Shown piece by piece: positions 14,455-14,860 of a stretch of 14,860 bases of DNA. Position 1 is the stretch's first letter. The number at the start of each line of letters is the position of its first letter. A program made the translations under genes and the position numbers. The DNA comes from Candidatus Bathyarchaeota archaeon (GTDB lineage Archaea > Thermoproteota > Bathyarchaeia > Bathyarchaeales > Bathyarchaeaceae). The stretch is taken from positions 1 through 14,860 of the forward strand of contig JAOUJL010000020.1 in assembly GCA_029883255.1 (NCBI GenBank), written 5' to 3'. The notes beneath the pieces were generated by a model that saw nothing but the letters and a program-made list of their open reading frames with translations, did not search any database and had not been told where the DNA came from.

Positions 14455-14791
14455 CTTTCCTCAACTCCTTTGCATAATCTGAAAACTCGTAGCCTTCCAT
14501 TTCCTTATATTCCAACTGAAGCCTGGAGTACAGATTCTCGAGAATCAATCTCTCTATTACTGGTGCCGCCGAACCCAGCAGCTCTTCCAAACCAGAAGAA
14601 AATACCTTGGGTTTCTCAGCAATCTCTTCTAGCTCCAAATGGCAGTTGTTCTTCATAAAAGCGTAAATAACCTTGGCACCTTCTTCTCTGAAAACCTGCC
14701 TCAGTGTTTCATCTACAACATCGACCAACAGATCATCCACCGCCCCAATGGTGTAAAGCTGCTTAGTCATCCCAACAACTTCCGCCACCAT
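14435..14791 (-). CDS. Small helical protein heading the histidine kinase operon
   Basis: This 118-residue soluble helical protein has LLVDVVDETLRQVF, KVIYAFMKNN, LEEIAEKPKVF, SGLEELLG and the end EFSDYAKELR, aligning with the 8621-8944 protein over about 91 positions. It may belong to the small archaeal NitrOD5-like group, found alone or fused to signalling proteins; that link is from memory and tentative. It overlaps the kinase start by 20 bases, so its translation is tied to that of the kinase and a role as accessory, ligand-sensing or output partner is likely. The ATG start at 14791 has no ribosome site; an ATG at 14770 (MTKQLYTIG) is a possible shorter start. A TATA-like GATATAAAC lies near 14848-14856. 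Confidence 0.74.
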   Translation of the reverse strand: MVAEVVGMTKQLYTIGAVDDLLVDVVDETLRQVFREEGAKVIYAFMKNNCHLELEEIAEKPKVFSSGLEELLGSAAPVIERLILENLYSRLQLEYKEMEGYEFSDYAKELRKGAVVKR

Positions 14792-14847
14792 GCCATTTTG
14801 TAGGTTCCAAGTTATCGGATTTAACTCATATGAAATTGGAGTCTAGA

Positions 14848-14856
14848 GTTTATATC
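14848..14856 (-). promoter_or_regulatory. TATA-like box of the signalling operon
   Basis: On the minus strand GATATAAAC lies about 60 bases before ATG 14791, so transcription would begin near 14825 and leave a leader of roughly 35 bases. It is near the window edge, so upstream elements are not visible. Confidence 0.4.
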
Positions 14857-14860
14857 GTGA

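Noticed and set aside
1..14860. CRISPR array, insertion sequence, rRNA or attachment site
   Set aside because: I saw no regularly spaced repeats, transposase motifs, rRNA segments or tRNA-end duplications anywhere in the window.

Overview
The window is archaeal, and most likely from a TACK-type lineage such as Bathyarchaeia; the lineage is an inference. The archaeal calls rest on an archaellum motor cluster (arlH-arlI-arlJ), a PAC2-family proteasome assembly chaperone, TATA-like boxes in front of several genes, frequent GTG and TTG starts, and an initiator tRNA with an A1-U72 pair, an encoded CCA and a bulge-helix-bulge intron.

Layout. Positions 2-3564 (+) hold the 3' end of arlH, then arlI and arlJ, tightly coupled. 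Positions 3662-5478 (-) hold a two-gene unit: a transglutaminase-fold protein very like the core of eukaryotic peptide:N-glycanase (PNGase), and an MFS transporter overlapping its 3' end. A 328-base spacer upstream carries a 19-base perfect palindrome and an unexplained open frame. A GT4-type glycosyltransferase (5807-7051, -) and a PfkB-family sugar kinase (7459-8415, +) diverge from a regulatory region containing a 17-base inverted repeat. Positions 8621-11377 (-) hold small and regulatory genes: a helical 107-residue protein, a two-CBS-domain protein, a ribbon-helix-helix/V4R-like putative regulator, a two-helix membrane protein and the PAC2 protein. Positions 11517-11635 (+) encode initiator tRNA-Met. 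Positions 11678-14791 (-) form a signalling operon: a small helical protein, a four-PAS histidine kinase and a stand-alone receiver protein, each overlapping the next.

How the genes work together. ArlH, ArlI and ArlJ form the archaellum motor and membrane platform. The PNGase-like enzyme, transporter, glycosyltransferase and sugar kinase are all compatible with glycan or sugar metabolism, but nothing shows that they form one pathway. The kinase and receiver are a cognate pair by position. The small protein heading their operon has a paralogue at 8621-8944.

The strongest unusual observations are: (1) the initiator tRNA is interrupted in its acceptor stem, between positions 4 and 5, by a 41-base intron with a perfect bulge-helix-bulge; (2) the PNGase-like protein keeps the Cys/His/Asp triad spacing of yeast Png1 and the downstream PNGase motifs but lacks the zinc-binding CxxC pairs; (3) the two small helical paralogues, one translationally coupled to a histidine kinase.
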